A DNA stretch of 7,339 nt, from contig JAADFM010000163.1 in the NCBI GenBank assembly GCA_013152845.1, positions 1 through 7,339 of the forward strand, written 5' to 3'. The DNA comes from Methanobacteriota archaeon (GTDB lineage Archaea > Hydrothermarchaeota > Hydrothermarchaeia > Hydrothermarchaeales > JAADFM01). The position numbers and the translations under genes were made by a program. Below the pieces are notes generated by a model that had not been told where the DNA came from, did not search any database, and saw only the letters and a list, made by a program, of their open reading frames with translations. Below, in pieces: positions 6,970-7,339 of the stretch (its first letter is position 1; each line of letters starts with the position of its first letter).

Positions 6970-7339
6970 TCGTACCACGCGGGGATGTCCTGGTTTCCCC
7001 TGCCCCTCCAGAACTGGATACCGCCCTCGAAGAGTGTATCAACCGCTCTGTCCCTGTACCAGAGGTAGGTGTAACGGATCTCCAAATTCTTCGTCTATCA
7101 GCCAGACAGGCACGGATGTCCTCTCCGTATTCCCCTCCGGGACCTCGAATATGGTGGATGTGGCGGCGATGCTATTTGATTTCAGGCTCGTTGACAGCGT
7201 GTTCTTCAGGGTGAACCACTCGTCCCATGCCGGGACCGAGGAAGAGGCCCGGGTGGTAGTGACATCGCCCTTGTACCTGGTCCCGAGGGCGCCCATGTCC
7301 TCCTCCGCGGCGTAAACAGCCGGATAGGCGGATGTCAGG
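6960..7339 (-). CDS. Unidentified protein, C-terminal part only, interrupted by a one-base frameshift
   Basis: The frame is open to the right window edge, so the N-terminus lies outside. The visible sequence begins LTSAYPAVYAAEED, is serine/threonine-rich in the middle (NTLSTSLKSNSIAATST) and continues through RTSVPVWLIDEEF. That frame ends at a stop at 7039, but another frame takes over at about 7082-7086 with EIRYTYLWYRDRAVDTL, then FEGGIQFWRGRGNQDIPAWYEWF and a stop at 6960. GC-rich third positions in this second part suggest it is the true end and that one extra base interrupts the gene. The tail is notably rich in Trp and Tyr. Nothing cytoplasmic-enzyme-like is seen; a secreted or membrane-anchored extracytoplasmic domain would fit but is a guess. 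The stop overlaps the mptD start by 10 bases. Confidence 0.6.

Overview
The window is a GC-rich (roughly 55-70% G+C in most genes) piece of archaeal, probably euryarchaeal, chromosome. The evidence is a long-form archaeal-type HisG, a gene that looks like archaeal dihydroneopterin aldolase MptD (tetrahydromethanopterin pathway), a roadblock/LC7 protein, AGG/AGA-rich arginine codon use, and TATA-type promoters about 26 bases from predicted transcript starts. Narrower placement (for example Thermoplasmatota or a methanogen-related lineage) is a guess.

Layout from left to right. (1) A small cysteine-rich ORF on + (87-257) converges on and slightly overlaps the 3' end of (2) uvrA on - (231-3015), the damage-recognition ATPase of nucleotide excision repair, read as two frames joined at about 1794-1797. 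(3) A vapBC toxin-antitoxin pair on + (3125-3765) is clearly AT-richer than its neighbours. It is bracketed by an exact 18-bp direct repeat (3041-3058 and 3757-3774) and preceded by a probable operator palindrome. (4) A run of - strand genes fills the right half, in transcription order: an unidentified protein cut by the window edge (6960-7339), mptD (6604-6969), hisG (5682-6554), an unrecognised two-part protein of about 469 residues (4209-5617), and a roadblock/LC7 protein (3811-4159). hisG, the unknown gene and the roadblock gene each seem to have their own TATA element, so they need not form one transcript.

Functionally the region mixes housekeeping genes (DNA repair, histidine synthesis, pterin cofactor synthesis), a selfish or defensive TA cassette, and a roadblock-linked pair that may belong to a small-GTPase signalling or cell-polarity module. 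No GTPase gene is visible.

Four of the six - strand genes (uvrA, roadblock, unknown 469-aa gene, edge gene) are each interrupted by one single-base indel while codon use on both sides stays strongly coding. I read this mainly as sequencing or assembly error, not gene decay, and annotate these genes across the shift. There are no tRNA, rRNA or CRISPR features, and no gene-free stretch exceeds about 110 bases.
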